From Micavibrio_A sp041655955 (GTDB lineage: Bacteria > Pseudomonadota > Alphaproteobacteria > Micavibrionales > Micavibrionaceae): 64,000 nt of DNA. Shown here one piece after another: positions 17,629 to 26,187 of this stretch. The position numbers and the translations under genes are program-made. Numbering within the stretch: the first letter of the stretch is position 1; each line of letters starts with the position of its first letter. The notes below the pieces were generated by a model. The model had not been told where the DNA came from, did no database searches, and saw only the letters and a program-made list of their open reading frames with translations. The DNA is taken from positions 496,001-560,000 of the forward strand of contig JBBAEN010000001.1 of the NCBI GenBank assembly GCA_041655955.1, read 5' to 3'.

Positions 17629-20184
17629 ATGAGCGAAAGCAAAGAAGATAAAAAAGACAAAAAACCCCTGACGCTTGGCGCGAAGCCGGGCGGCACGTTG
17701 AGCTTGAAAGGTTCGGCGGCGGCGCAGGCGCGGCAAAATCTTGCCGGGCCGGGTTCGGGGCGCGGAACTGTGGTGGAAGTTCGCCGCCGCAGGACTGCGG
17801 GGAAGGCCGAAGAAGCGGCGCCGCAACAGGCGGCCTCCGTTGACGAGGCCTTGTCTTCCGAGCTTCACAACCTGACATCGGAAGAACGCGACGCCCGCGC
17901 AAGAGCTTTGCGCGAAGCGCTGTCACAGCCGAAAAAGGAACGCCCCGCCAACACGGACGGCATTGGCCTGGCTGTCGGCAAGCTTCCTGAAAAAGAAGAA
18001 GAGCCGAAAGGCGATCCCGTCGAGGATGCCCGCCGCCGCGAGCTTGAAGAGCTTGAGCGGATCGAGGCCGAGGAAAAAGCGCGCCAGCAGGAAGCAGACC
18101 GCCAGCGTCAGGATCAGGTGCGCTCCTTTACCGCGCCCTCCTCCCCCTCCTTCCCCGCGCGTCCGGGTGCGCCCGCGCGTGAATCCGAGGACGATTCCAG
18201 CTCCGCCCGCGACCGCATGCGCCGGGTCAATCCGCGCAGCCCGCGCAACACCGGCGACGACGATCGCCGCCGCGGCGGAAAGCTCACCGTTTCAAAGATC
18301 CTCAATGAGGATGATCGTGACGGCGGACGCTCTCTCGCCGCCGTCAAGCGCGCCCGTGAAAAGGCCCGCAAAATGGCGCTCGGCCCCAAAGAGCCGGCCC
18401 AGAAAATTTTCCGCGAAGTCGTCCTGCCCGAAGTGATTACGGTGCAAGAGCTCGCTAACCGCATGGCGGAGCGCGGCGCGGACGTCATCAAATCCCTGAT
18501 GAAAATGGGCGTGATGGCGACCATCAACCAGTCGATCGACGCCGACACGGCGGAGATCATCGTTTCCGAATTCGGCCATACGGTCAAACGCGTCACCGAA
18601 GGCGATGTCGAAACCAGCCTTGACGGTACGGTCGATGCGCCGGAGCAAATGAAACCGCGTCCGCCGGTCGTCACCATCATGGGTCACGTTGACCATGGAA
18701 AGACCTCCCTGCTCGACGCCCTGCGCTCCGCGGATGTCGCTTCCGGCGAGGCCGGCGGCATTACCCAGCATATCGGCGCCTACCAGATCCATGTTCCGTC
18801 GGGGGCGAAGATTACCTTCCTCGACACGCCCGGCCACGCGGCCTTTACCGAAATGCGCGCCCGCGGCGCGAACGTCACGGACATCGTCGTCCTTGTCGTC
18901 GCCGCGAACGATTCCATCATGCCGCAAACGGTCGAGGCTATCAGCCACGCAAAGGCGGCGGGCGTTCCGATCATCGTCGCCATCAACAAGATCGACCTGC
19001 CCGACGCCAATCCGGCGAAGGTCAAGCAAGACCTGCTGATTCACGAAGTCGTGCTTGAAGAACTCGGCGGCGATACGATGGCCGTTGAAATTTCGGCGAA
19101 AAAGCGGATGAATCTCGACAAGCTCGAAGAAGCCATCCTGCTTCAGGCCGAAATCCTCGAACTGAAAGCCAACCCCGAACGCGCCGCCATCGGCGCCGTC
19201 GTCGAGGCGAAGATGGAAATCGGCCGCGGCTCTGTCGCGACCGTCCTTATCCAGCGCGGCACGCTGAAACAAGGCGATATCTTTGTCGTCGGTTCCGAAT
19301 GGGGACGCGTCCGCGCCCTCTATGACGACAAGGGGCAACAGCTTGCAGAGGCCATTCCGGGCCAGCCTGTTGAAATTCTCGGCCTGAACGGCACGCCGGA
19401 AGCAGGCGACATTCTTAACGTCGTCGAAAACGAGGCGAAAGCCCGCGATGTTTCCGAATACCGCGCCCGCGTTAAACGTGAAAAAGCGTCCGCCGCGCTT
19501 TCGTCCAAAGGAAAATCCTTCGAGGATATCCTTGCGGCCGCCAAAGTCGCCGACAACAAAAAGATCCTTCCCGTCGTCATCAAGGGCGACGTGCATGGAT
19601 CCGTCGAAGCCATTATCAGCTCGCTTAACAAGCTTACCGAGGAAAGCGTCGAAATCGGCATTCAGGTTTTGCACTCCGGCGTCGGCGGCATTACCGAATC
19701 CGATATCACGCTGGCCAAAGCCTCCAACGCCTTTGTCATCGGCTTCAACGTCCGCGCAAACGCGCAGGCGCGCCAGCAAGCCGAACGTGAAGGCGTCGAT
19801 ATCCGTTATTACAACATCATCTATAACGTGCTTGATGATGCGAAGGCGGTTCTGTCCGGCATGTTGTCGCCGATACGCCGCGAGGAATATCTCGGCCAGG
19901 CGGAAATCCGTCAGGTGTTCAACATCACCAAGGTCGGGAAGATCGCAGGCTGTATGGTCACCGCCGGCATGGTCAAGCGCGGCGCTGGCGTGCGCCTGCT
20001 CCGCGACGATGTCGTCATTCACGACAACGGCACGCTGAAAACCCTCAAGCGCTTTAAGGACGAAGTCAAGGACGTCAAAGAGGGTATGGAATGCGGTATG
20101 GCGTTCGAGAATTACGAGGATATCAAAGAAGGCGATATCATCGAATGCTATGAAGTGATCGAGGAAGCCAGAACGCTGGCGTAA
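17629..20184 (+). CDS. infB: Translation initiation factor IF-2
   Basis: An 851-residue GTPase that places initiator fMet-tRNA on the 30S subunit. A long, charged low-complexity N-terminus (about 1–260, typical of alphaproteobacterial IF-2) precedes the IF2_N domain (about 265–325). The G domain has G1 GHVDHGKTS at about 351–359, G2 GGITQHIGA, G3 DTPGH and G4 NKID. Domain II, the IF-2 linker domain and the C-terminal fMet-tRNA-binding barrel follow to the end. All GTPase motifs are intact. It is followed after 21 bp by a small unknown gene and then rbfA. Confidence 0.97.
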   Translation: MSESKEDKKDKKPLTLGAKPGGTLSLKGSAAAQARQNLAGPGSGRGTVVEVRRRRTAGKAEEAAPQQAASVDEALSSELHNLTSEERDARARALREALSQPKKERPANTDGIGLAVGKLPEKEEEPKGDPVEDARRRELEELERIEAEEKARQQEADRQRQDQVRSFTAPSSPSFPARPGAPARESEDDSSSARDRMRRVNPRSPRNTGDDDRRRGGKLTVSKILNEDDRDGGRSLAAVKRAREKARKMALGPKEPAQKIFREVVLPEVITVQELANRMAERGADVIKSLMKMGVMATINQSIDADTAEIIVSEFGHTVKRVTEGDVETSLDGTVDAPEQMKPRPPVVTIMGHVDHGKTSLLDALRSADVASGEAGGITQHIGAYQIHVPSGAKITFLDTPGHAAFTEMRARGANVTDIVVLVVAANDSIMPQTVEAISHAKAAGVPIIVAINKIDLPDANPAKVKQDLLIHEVVLEELGGDTMAVEISAKKRMNLDKLEEAILLQAEILELKANPERAAIGAVVEAKMEIGRGSVATVLIQRGTLKQGDIFVVGSEWGRVRALYDDKGQQLAEAIPGQPVEILGLNGTPEAGDILNVVENEAKARDVSEYRARVKREKASAALSSKGKSFEDILAAAKVADNKKILPVVIKGDVHGSVEAIISSLNKLTEESVEIGIQVLHSGVGGITESDITLAKASNAFVIGFNVRANAQARQQAEREGVDIRYYNIIYNVLDDAKAVLSGMLSPIRREEYLGQAEIRQVFNITKVGKIAGCMVTAGMVKRGAGVRLLRDDVVIHDNGTLKTLKRFKDEVKDVKEGMECGMAFENYEDIKEGDIIECYEVIEEARTLA

Positions 20185-20205
20185 TCTGATCTAGAGGAGA
20201 GCATA

Positions 20206-20406
20206 ATGTCGAACAATCAAAAACCAAAAAAAATCGATTTGGCCACTGCTGCCTGGTTTCGCGCAAACAACATGGTCGTGCCTTCGGGCATGATCGAAGG
20301 CCCTGATAACTATATGCCCCCTGATAACGAACCCGTTGCCGTCTGGTGCGATGACGGTATTAACGCAGATTACGATACAGATGCACCAAAGCCTGCAGGA
20401 CGATAA
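20206..20406 (+). CDS. Small hypothetical protein between infB and rbfA
   Basis: A 66-residue acidic, Pro/Asn/Asp-rich product with a Lys-rich start; no signal peptide, membrane segment or known domain. It is likely real: a strong GAGGAGAG site lies five bases before the ATG, it fills the gap between infB and rbfA almost exactly, and its TAA abuts the GTG start of rbfA with no spacing. That suggests translational coupling to rbfA. The infB–rbfA gap is usually empty, so this is a lineage-specific addition. Function unknown. Confidence 0.6.
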   Translation: MSNNQKPKKIDLATAAWFRANNMVVPSGMIEGPDNYMPPDNEPVAVWCDDGINADYDTDAPKPAGR

Positions 20407-20790
20407 GTGAAAAGCACAGCAAACCAGCCATCGCAACGGATGCTCCGCGTCGCAGAACAAATCAAACATGTTCTGGCGGAGCAGCTTTTGCGCGGGCATT
20501 TCAACAATCCCCTCCTGCTGGATACGGCAAGCAGCGTCACGGTGACGGAGGTGCGCGTATCCCCAGATCTCAAGCACGCGGCCGCCTATGTCATCTCGCT
20601 CGGCGGGCAGAATATGGAAGAAATCCTCCCCGCGCTCAATGAAGAAGCCGGCGCGTTTCAAAAGGAAGTCAGCCGCCAGACCCAGCTTAAATTCACGCCG
20701 CGGATTCAATTCCGCATGGATGATACGTTCGATCGCGCGGCGCGGCTGGACAGCATCTTCCACACGCTCAAATATTCGGATCAGGAATAA
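20407..20790 (+). CDS. rbfA: Ribosome-binding factor A
   Basis: A 127-residue KH-fold protein that binds the 30S subunit during late 16S rRNA 5′-end processing and in cold adaptation. The N-terminal RVAEQIKHVLAEQLLRG helix and the VTEVRVSPDLKHAAAYV strand are diagnostic. It begins with GTG directly after the stop codon of the preceding small gene, implying coupled translation. Position and length are normal for the nusA operon. Confidence 0.94.
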   Translation: MKSTANQPSQRMLRVAEQIKHVLAEQLLRGHFNNPLLLDTASSVTVTEVRVSPDLKHAAAYVISLGGQNMEEILPALNEEAGAFQKEVSRQTQLKFTPRIQFRMDDTFDRAARLDSIFHTLKYSDQE

Positions 20791-20872
20791 CAACCCAATA
20801 AAACCCGCCCCCTATAGGCGCATACCCCGCCCCCACGCGGAATGCGGATGACGGCGATGGAATATAAAAGAC

Positions 20873-21814
20873 ATGGCACGCAGGAATAAAGGCACGAAAA
20901 TAGACGGCTGGATCAACCTCAACAAGCCGGTCGGGATTACGTCCACGCAGGCGCTCGGCATCGTCAAGCGCGCGCTGGGGCCGCAAAAGGCGGGGCATGC
21001 CGGCACGCTCGACCCCCTCGCCTCCGGCATCCTGCCCATCGCGCTCGGCGAGGCGACAAAGACCGTCCCCTATGTGCAGGATTCCATCAAAAGCTATAAC
21101 TTCACCGTGACATGGGGGGAGCAGCGCTCCACCGACGATGCCGAAGGCGAAGCCGTTGCGACCTCCGCCGTGCGCCCGTCCCGCGAGGCCGTAGAAGCCC
21201 TCCTCCCCGCCTTCCACGGCGAGATAGAGCAAATCCCGCCGCAATTTTCGGCCATCAAGGTGGACGGCGCGCGCGCCTATGACCTCGCCCGCGGCGGCGA
21301 AGAGGTTGCGCTTAAATCCCGCATCGTCACCATCGAAAGCCTCGAAATTATCAGCCACGATCCCGATAAAACCGCCTTCCGCTGCGTTTGCGGCAAGGGA
21401 ACCTATGTCCGCGCCCTCGCCCGCGACATGGGGCTGAAGCTCGGCTGTTACGGCTATATTTCCTTGCTGGAGCGGGCCTCCGTCGGCCCTTTTTGCCTTG
21501 AAAACGCGATTTCTCTGGACATTTTCAAGGATTCCGATAATAAACCCACACCGGAGCAGGTATTGCTTCCCCTTCAGACCGCCCTGGACGACATCCCGGT
21601 GCTGGCCTTGAAGGACGCGGAAGCGGCCCGGTTGAAGAACGGCAATGCGCTGTCTTTCATTTCAAGGCCCGATCTCGATCGCATGACGAAAAGCGGCATT
21701 GAATGGAACGGACGCGACATCGTCACCGCTCTGGCCACCCATGACGACAAGGCAATCGCCATCGTCGAAGTGGAAGGCCCGGCGCTTCATCCGATCCGTA
21801 TTTTTAATGTCTAA
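20873..21814 (+). CDS. truB: tRNA pseudouridine(55) synthase
   Basis: A 313-residue enzyme that converts U55 in the T-loop of tRNAs to pseudouridine. The catalytic loop GHAGTLDPLASG (near residues 41–52) contains the nucleophilic Asp, and the KGTYVRALARDMG motif is near 175. A C-terminal TruB/PUA-like region completes a normal-length enzyme. It follows rbfA by 82 bp and precedes rpsO by 72 bp, the canonical order. Confidence 0.96.
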   Translation: MARRNKGTKIDGWINLNKPVGITSTQALGIVKRALGPQKAGHAGTLDPLASGILPIALGEATKTVPYVQDSIKSYNFTVTWGEQRSTDDAEGEAVATSAVRPSREAVEALLPAFHGEIEQIPPQFSAIKVDGARAYDLARGGEEVALKSRIVTIESLEIISHDPDKTAFRCVCGKGTYVRALARDMGLKLGCYGYISLLERASVGPFCLENAISLDIFKDSDNKPTPEQVLLPLQTALDDIPVLALKDAEAARLKNGNALSFISRPDLDRMTKSGIEWNGRDIVTALATHDDKAIAIVEVEGPALHPIRIFNV

Positions 21815-21886
21815 ACCCGCCTGCCGGATCGATGGTTGCACGGCAACCGCATCGTGACGCAGGCCCAACAAAAGGAAAGAAAGACG

Positions 21887-22156
21887 ATGTCGATATCACC
21901 GGAAAGAAAACAACAGGTTATTACCGATAACGCAACCAAGCAGGAAGACACGGGTTCGCCCCAGGTTCAGATCGCGATTATGACGGAGCGCATCAACAAC
22001 CTCTCCACCCATATGCAAGCCAATAAAAAGGATTTCAGCTCCCGCCGCGGCCTGCTGCGACTCGTCGCCCAGCGCCGTAAATTGCTGGACTATCTGAAGC
22101 GCAAAAACGAAGGCGCCTATAAAGCCCTTATCGAAAAACTCGGTATCCGCCGCTAG
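21887..22156 (+). CDS. rpsO: 30S ribosomal protein S15
   Basis: An 89-residue primary rRNA-binding protein of the 30S platform, exactly the usual length. The SISPERKQQVI start, the TGSPQVQIA motif and the RRGLLRLVAQRRKLLDYLKR helix identify it. The frame is open from 21836, but the ATG at 21887 with GAAAGAAAG before it matches the family start. The strong terminator at 22185 ends the operon. pnp, normally next, lies 1.7 kb away behind unrelated genes. Confidence 0.97.
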   Translation: MSISPERKQQVITDNATKQEDTGSPQVQIAIMTERINNLSTHMQANKKDFSSRRGLLRLVAQRRKLLDYLKRKNEGAYKALIEKLGIRR

Positions 22157-22184
22157 GCATCCGCCAGTTTGGAAATATGAAGAA

Positions 22185-22209
22185 CCCGCCCGTCCGGCGG
22201 GTTTTTTTT
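22185..22209 (+). terminator. Rho-independent terminator of the rpsO operon
   Basis: A perfect CCCGCC/GGCGGG stem (22185–22190 with 22196–22201), a 5-nt loop and eight T residues. It lies 28 bp past the rpsO stop codon. Confidence 0.92.
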
Positions 22210-22388
22210 ACGGCCTGTTACCGGATTGTTACAAAGCGTTACGCAGGCGAAACAATTTTACCGGCTTTTTTCAAATTGCTGTGTCATTCTCGCCACGTTT
22301 CGCCGGAAAAATGCGCCCTGTCATGCAGTTGCATGAAATGTTCTGCATGAAATCTTCCACCCATCAATAAACGAATTAGGAGAATACC

Positions 22389-22679
22389 ATGACATGTTTT
22401 AAACCCTTTGCCTTTGCCGCCCTTCTTGCGGGAGCCGTGGCCCTGTCGCCCGCATCCGCAAGCGCGGAAGGAACGTATGGCGGGGGAGCGCAGGCAGACG
22501 CCGCCCCTGTGGCAACAGAAACATTCCAGACTCTGGACGCCGACCGCTCCGGCGCGCTGAACGAGGCTGAATATAACAAGCTTTCCGATGCGCACGTGTC
22601 CTTTGAACAAGCCGACATTAACAGCGACGGCCAAGTCACCTTAAGCGAGTTCCAGTCCGCACAGGCCGGCCAGCAATAA
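22389..22679 (+). CDS. Secreted two-EF-hand calcium-binding protein
   Basis: A 96-residue protein with a Sec signal peptide (about 1–27, ending ASA) and two EF-hand loops in the mature part. The first is DADRSGALNEAEY and the second DINSDGQVTLSEF; both have the expected acidic residues at loop positions 1, 3 and 12. It probably binds Ca2+ in the periplasm. Similar short secreted EF-hand proteins are common in Alphaproteobacteria, with unknown targets. An AGGAG-like site precedes the ATG. It is a single-gene unit between two terminators, inserted between rpsO and pnp. Confidence 0.82.
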   Translation: MTCFKPFAFAALLAGAVALSPASASAEGTYGGGAQADAAPVATETFQTLDADRSGALNEAEYNKLSDAHVSFEQADINSDGQVTLSEFQSAQAGQQ

Positions 22680-22693
22680 TACCGCTTATTGTG

Positions 22694-22729
22694 AAACCCC
22701 TTCCTGCCCCGCGGCGGGAAGGGGTTTTT
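22694..22729 (+). terminator. Rho-independent terminator after the EF-hand gene
   Basis: A 10-bp stem (AACCCCTTCC at 22695–22704 with its complement ending at 22726) followed by a T run. It lies between convergent genes; the minus-strand T run is short, so it mainly serves the EF-hand gene. Confidence 0.88.
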
Positions 22730-22761
22730 AAATGCTGGAAGCGTAGGAGCGGCGGCGCGGG

Positions 22762-23400
22762 CTAGGCGGCGTCTTTATCGTCCGTCAGGGAATAGCGTTT
22801 GAGAATCTTCCCGCCTTCCATTTCAAAGACGACCGGCACGCCCGTTTCCATTTCGGCCTTGTTGATGGTTTCCGGCGTTTCAACGCCGAGGATAATCAAA
22901 AGCGCGCGCAGGCTGTTGCCATGGGCGGCGACGAGGATATTCTCCCCCGCCTCAAGGCGCGGCTTGATATTGGCCTCGAAATACGGGCGCACGCGGTTTT
23001 CGACGACATCTTGCAAACACTCCCCGCCCGGCGGGCGCACGTCATAGGAACGGCGCCAGATATGCACCTGTTCCTCGCCGTATTTCGCGCGGGTTTCGTC
23101 CTTGTTGAGGCCCGTAAGATCGCCGTAATCGCGCTCGCGCAAATCGTCATGGCGGATGATTTGCGGGACGAGATCACCCTGCCCCGCATTTTCCAGCGCA
23201 AGACAGGCGGTATTATAAGCCCGTTTTAGTGTGCTGGTATAAACCGCGTCGAACGTAGCGCCGAGCGCCTTCAGCCTTTTTCCGGCATCTTCCGCCTCTT
23301 CGCGGCCCAAATCGGAAAGGTCTATATCGTGAAACCCCGTAAAACGGTTTTCAAGGTTCCATTGCGACTGGCCATGACGGAGAAGGACGAGATAATTCAT
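22762..23400 (-). CDS. gpmA: 2,3-bisphosphoglycerate-dependent phosphoglycerate mutase
   Basis: A 212-residue glycolytic/gluconeogenic enzyme interconverting 3- and 2-phosphoglycerate. The phosphohistidine motif LLRHGQSQWN places the catalytic His at residue 9; the FTGFHDIDLS and LRERDYGDLTG segments and the second catalytic His in LVAAHGNSLR (about 153–162) are intact. It is shorter than the ~250-residue E. coli enzyme but normal for Alphaproteobacteria. An AGGGAG site six bases upstream supports the ATG at 23400. It is convergent with the EF-hand gene and has a terminator just upstream, so it is transcribed alone. Confidence 0.93.
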   Translation of the reverse strand: MNYLVLLRHGQSQWNLENRFTGFHDIDLSDLGREEAEDAGKRLKALGATFDAVYTSTLKRAYNTACLALENAGQGDLVPQIIRHDDLRERDYGDLTGLNKDETRAKYGEEQVHIWRRSYDVRPPGGECLQDVVENRVRPYFEANIKPRLEAGENILVAAHGNSLRALLIILGVETPETINKAEMETGVPVVFEMEGGKILKRYSLTDDKDAA

Positions 23401-23413
23401 TTGCGCTCCCTGA

Positions 23414-23446
23414 AGAATAAAGAAAATCCCTGCAAAAGCAGGGATT
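23414..23446 (-). terminator. Rho-independent terminator of the small membrane protein gene
   Basis: A perfect 9-bp stem (23425–23433 with 23438–23446) closed by four A residues. On the minus strand it is followed by a T-rich tail (about 23414–23424). It lies 8 bp beyond the stop at 23455. Confidence 0.85.
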
Positions 23447-23454
23447 CTAAATTA

Positions 23455-23532
23455 TTACAGGACGTTAAAGAGGTAAAGCAGGATAATGATGGGAATGGGA
23501 ATACCCACGATCCATAAAAGAATGCCTTTCAT
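23455..23532 (-). CDS. 25-residue hydrophobic membrane protein
   Basis: A very short gene encoding MKGILLWIVGIPIPIIILLY plus five more residues: one transmembrane helix with a GIPIPI centre. It is well supported despite its size. A GGAGAT site lies nine bases before the ATG at 23532, and a strong terminator begins right after the stop, so it is a complete free-standing transcription unit. Function is unknown; single-helix proteins of this size often act as small membrane-complex regulators, which is only an analogy here. Confidence 0.65.
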   Translation of the reverse strand: MKGILLWIVGIPIPIIILLYLFNVL

Positions 23533-23614
23533 TGAAATATCTCCAAAATTTAAGTGGTTGTTTCTAAAGCACATACGCACCGCGCGGGCGCGAAGTTCCA
23601 AAAACAATAACTCT

Positions 23615-23643
23615 TTGACAAAGCTTGGCCTTGCAGGTAAGAA
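23615..23643 (+). promoter_or_regulatory. Candidate sigma-70 promoter upstream of pnp
   Basis: TTGACA at 23615–23620, a 17-bp spacer and TAAGAA at 23638–23643. It lies about 215 bp upstream of pnp in a 326-bp gap (23533–23858) that holds no other gene. The long leader would be compatible with the post-transcriptional autoregulation known for pnp mRNAs. Confidence 0.4.
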
Positions 23644-23858
23644 GAACCCCGGAATGAGGGCGTTTGCGTCTGTTCCCACGAAGTGGCTCGGTTGACTGTT
23701 AAACGCAGATATCCACAAATTCTGCCTTTAATTGTCCACCGACTTTTCCACGAAACCGATCAAACGTCCTTTCTCCCAAGGCTCATCGCCTGTCGGCCAA
23801 GCACGCGCACGCGCGTGGTTGAGGCCCGCGGGCCAACCAAAAGAAAAGGACTAAAATC

Positions 23859-26009
23859 ATGTTTAACGTATTCCGCAAGGAAATTGAATTCGCGGGCAAG
23901 CCGCTTGTATTTGAAACTGGCAAGATTGCCCGCCAGGCGGATTCCGCTGTGATGTGTACCTATGGCGGCACGAGCGTCCTGTGTACCGTCGTCGGCGCGA
24001 GAAGCGTCAAAGAAGGGCAGGATTTCTTCCCCCTGACCGTCAACTATCAGGAAAAAACCTATGCAGCCGGTAAAATCCCCGGCGGTTTCTTCAAACGCGA
24101 AGGCCGCCCTTCGGAAAAAGAAACGCTGACTTCCCGCCTGATCGACCGTCCGATCCGCCCGCTCTTCCCTGAAAACTTCTATAACGAAGTTCAGGTCGTC
24201 GCGACCGTCGTCGCCCACGACATGGAAAACGATCCCGATATCGTGGCGCTGCTGGGCTGCTCCTGCGCCCTCACCTTGTCCGGCATTCCGTTCATGGGGC
24301 CAATCGGCGCGGCGCGCGTCGGCTATAAAAACGGCCAGTACATCGTCAACCCGACGATGCAGGAACAAGAAGATTCCGATCTCGACCTCGTCGTTGCCGG
24401 AACCAAGGAAGGCGTCCTGATGGTTGAATCAGAAGCGCAGGAATTGACCGAAGACGTTATGCTCGGCGCGGTCATGGCCGGCTGGAACGAGTTCCAGAAA
24501 GTCATCGACACCATCATTGAAATGGCCGAAATGGCCGCAAAAGACCCGTGGGACGTTGCCGGAAAAGACCCCGTTCTGGTCAAGCTTTACAATGATATCA
24601 AGGCGAAATTCAGCGATGATTTGACGAAAGCCTATGCGATCGTCCACAAAGCCGAACGCCGCGCCGCCATTGACGCTGTCCGCAAGCAGGCTGTTGAGGC
24701 CTATGCTTCCGAAGAATTGAACGAACAAAAAATCGCATCCGAGTTCCACCAGCTCGAAGCCGACATCGTCCGCGGCGCCATCTTGAAAACCGGCAAGCGC
24801 ATCGACGGACGGGACACGAAAACCGTCCGCCAGATCGTTGCCGAAGTCGGCGTCCTGCCCCGTGCGCATGGTTCCGCCCTGTTCACCCGCGGCGAAACGC
24901 AGGCGCTGGTCGTCACGACGCTCGGCACCGGTTCGGATGAACAAATCATCGACGCCCTGGAAGGCGAATATCGCTCCCGCTTCATGCTCCATTACAACTT
25001 CCCGCCCTATTCGGTCGGCGAAACGGGACGCATGGGCTCTCCGGGCCGCCGCGAAATCGGCCACGGCAAGCTGGCATGGCGCGCGATCAACCCGCTCCTG
25101 CCCGACGGCGAAAAATTCCCCTACACGGTTCGCACCGTGTCCGAGATAACGGAATCCAACGGCTCTTCGTCGATGGCAACCGTTTGCGGCACGTCGCTTT
25201 CCATGATGGATGCGGGCGTTCCGCTGGATCGGCCCATCGCCGGCATCGCCATGGGCCTTATTAAAGAAGGCTCCGATTATGCTGTTCTCACCGATATTCT
25301 CGGCGACGAAGATCATCTCGGCGACATGGATTTCAAGGTCGCGGGAACCGATAAAGGTATCACGGCGCTTCAAATGGACATCAAGATCACGTCCATCACC
25401 GAAGAGATCATGAAAGTCGCCCTCGGTCAGGCGAAAGACGGACGTCTGCATATTCTTGGCGAGATGGCGAAAGCCCTTACCAATGCGCGTGAAGGCGTAT
25501 CCGAATATGCGCCGCAGATGGTGTCCTTTAAAATCCCGACGGACAAAATCCGTGAAGTCATCGGTACGGGCGGTAAGGTCATCCGCCAGATCGTTGAGGA
25601 AACGGGCGCGAAAGTCGATATCGAAGATGACGGCTCCGTCAAGGTTTCATCCGTCAATCAGGAATCCATCGACAAGGCCGTGGCCTGGATCAAAGGCATC
25701 ACGGATGAGCCGGAAGTCAACAAAATCTATAACGGCAAAGTCGTGAAGATTGTCGATTTCGGCGCCTTTGTAAACTTCATGGGCTCCAAGGACGGCCTCG
25801 TCCATATTTCCGAACTGGCCGATGCGCGCGTGGCGAAAACCACCGACATCGTCTCCGAAGGGCAGGAAGTGAAAGTCATGGTCGTCGGCTTTGACGATCG
25901 CGGCAAAATCAAGCTTTCGATGAAGCGCGTCGATCAGGCGACCGGCGAAGTCCGCGAGCCCGCCAAGCGCGAGAAAAAAGAGCGCGACGACAATACGGCG
26001 TCTGCTTAA
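23859..26009 (+). CDS. pnp: Polyribonucleotide nucleotidyltransferase (PNPase)
   Basis: A 716-residue phosphorolytic 3′→5′ exoribonuclease of the RNA degradosome. Two RNase PH domains flank an all-helical linker; the second PH domain has the FFPLTVNYQEKTYAAG-type and YNFPPYSVGETGR motifs. It ends with KH (about 555–610, IREVIGTGGKVIRQI) and S1 (about 620–690, KVVKIVDFGAFVNF) domains. The length and all domains are normal. It has its own terminator at 26026. It is separated from rpsO by three genes on both strands, breaking the usual rpsO–pnp pair. Confidence 0.97.
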   Translation: MFNVFRKEIEFAGKPLVFETGKIARQADSAVMCTYGGTSVLCTVVGARSVKEGQDFFPLTVNYQEKTYAAGKIPGGFFKREGRPSEKETLTSRLIDRPIRPLFPENFYNEVQVVATVVAHDMENDPDIVALLGCSCALTLSGIPFMGPIGAARVGYKNGQYIVNPTMQEQEDSDLDLVVAGTKEGVLMVESEAQELTEDVMLGAVMAGWNEFQKVIDTIIEMAEMAAKDPWDVAGKDPVLVKLYNDIKAKFSDDLTKAYAIVHKAERRAAIDAVRKQAVEAYASEELNEQKIASEFHQLEADIVRGAILKTGKRIDGRDTKTVRQIVAEVGVLPRAHGSALFTRGETQALVVTTLGTGSDEQIIDALEGEYRSRFMLHYNFPPYSVGETGRMGSPGRREIGHGKLAWRAINPLLPDGEKFPYTVRTVSEITESNGSSSMATVCGTSLSMMDAGVPLDRPIAGIAMGLIKEGSDYAVLTDILGDEDHLGDMDFKVAGTDKGITALQMDIKITSITEEIMKVALGQAKDGRLHILGEMAKALTNAREGVSEYAPQMVSFKIPTDKIREVIGTGGKVIRQIVEETGAKVDIEDDGSVKVSSVNQESIDKAVAWIKGITDEPEVNKIYNGKVVKIVDFGAFVNFMGSKDGLVHISELADARVAKTTDIVSEGQEVKVMVVGFDDRGKIKLSMKRVDQATGEVREPAKREKKERDDNTASA

Positions 26010-26025
26010 CCTGACGAAAAACGAA

Positions 26026-26049
26026 AACCCCGCTTCATGCGGGGTTTTT
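26026..26049 (+). terminator. Rho-independent terminator of pnp
   Basis: An 8-bp stem (AACCCCGC at 26026–26033 with GCGGGGTT at 26039–26046) with a TTCAT loop and a run of five T residues. It begins 16 bp past the stop codon. Confidence 0.92.
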
Positions 26050-26187
26050 ATTTCTTGCCGCATTATCTATGCGGGGGTGGAGAGGCCCTAGGGAAGGCCC
26101 TGTTTGGAGGGCGGTTTCTTGATAAGACGGCCCCTTCTCCCCGCATCCCGGAATACTATATTTTCAGCCATAGAAAAGGATCCCGCC

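Noticed and set aside
18292..20022. 576-codon minus-strand frame opposite infB
   Set aside because: Shadow of infB; Asp/His/Gly-rich translation with no domain, while the plus strand encodes an intact IF-2.
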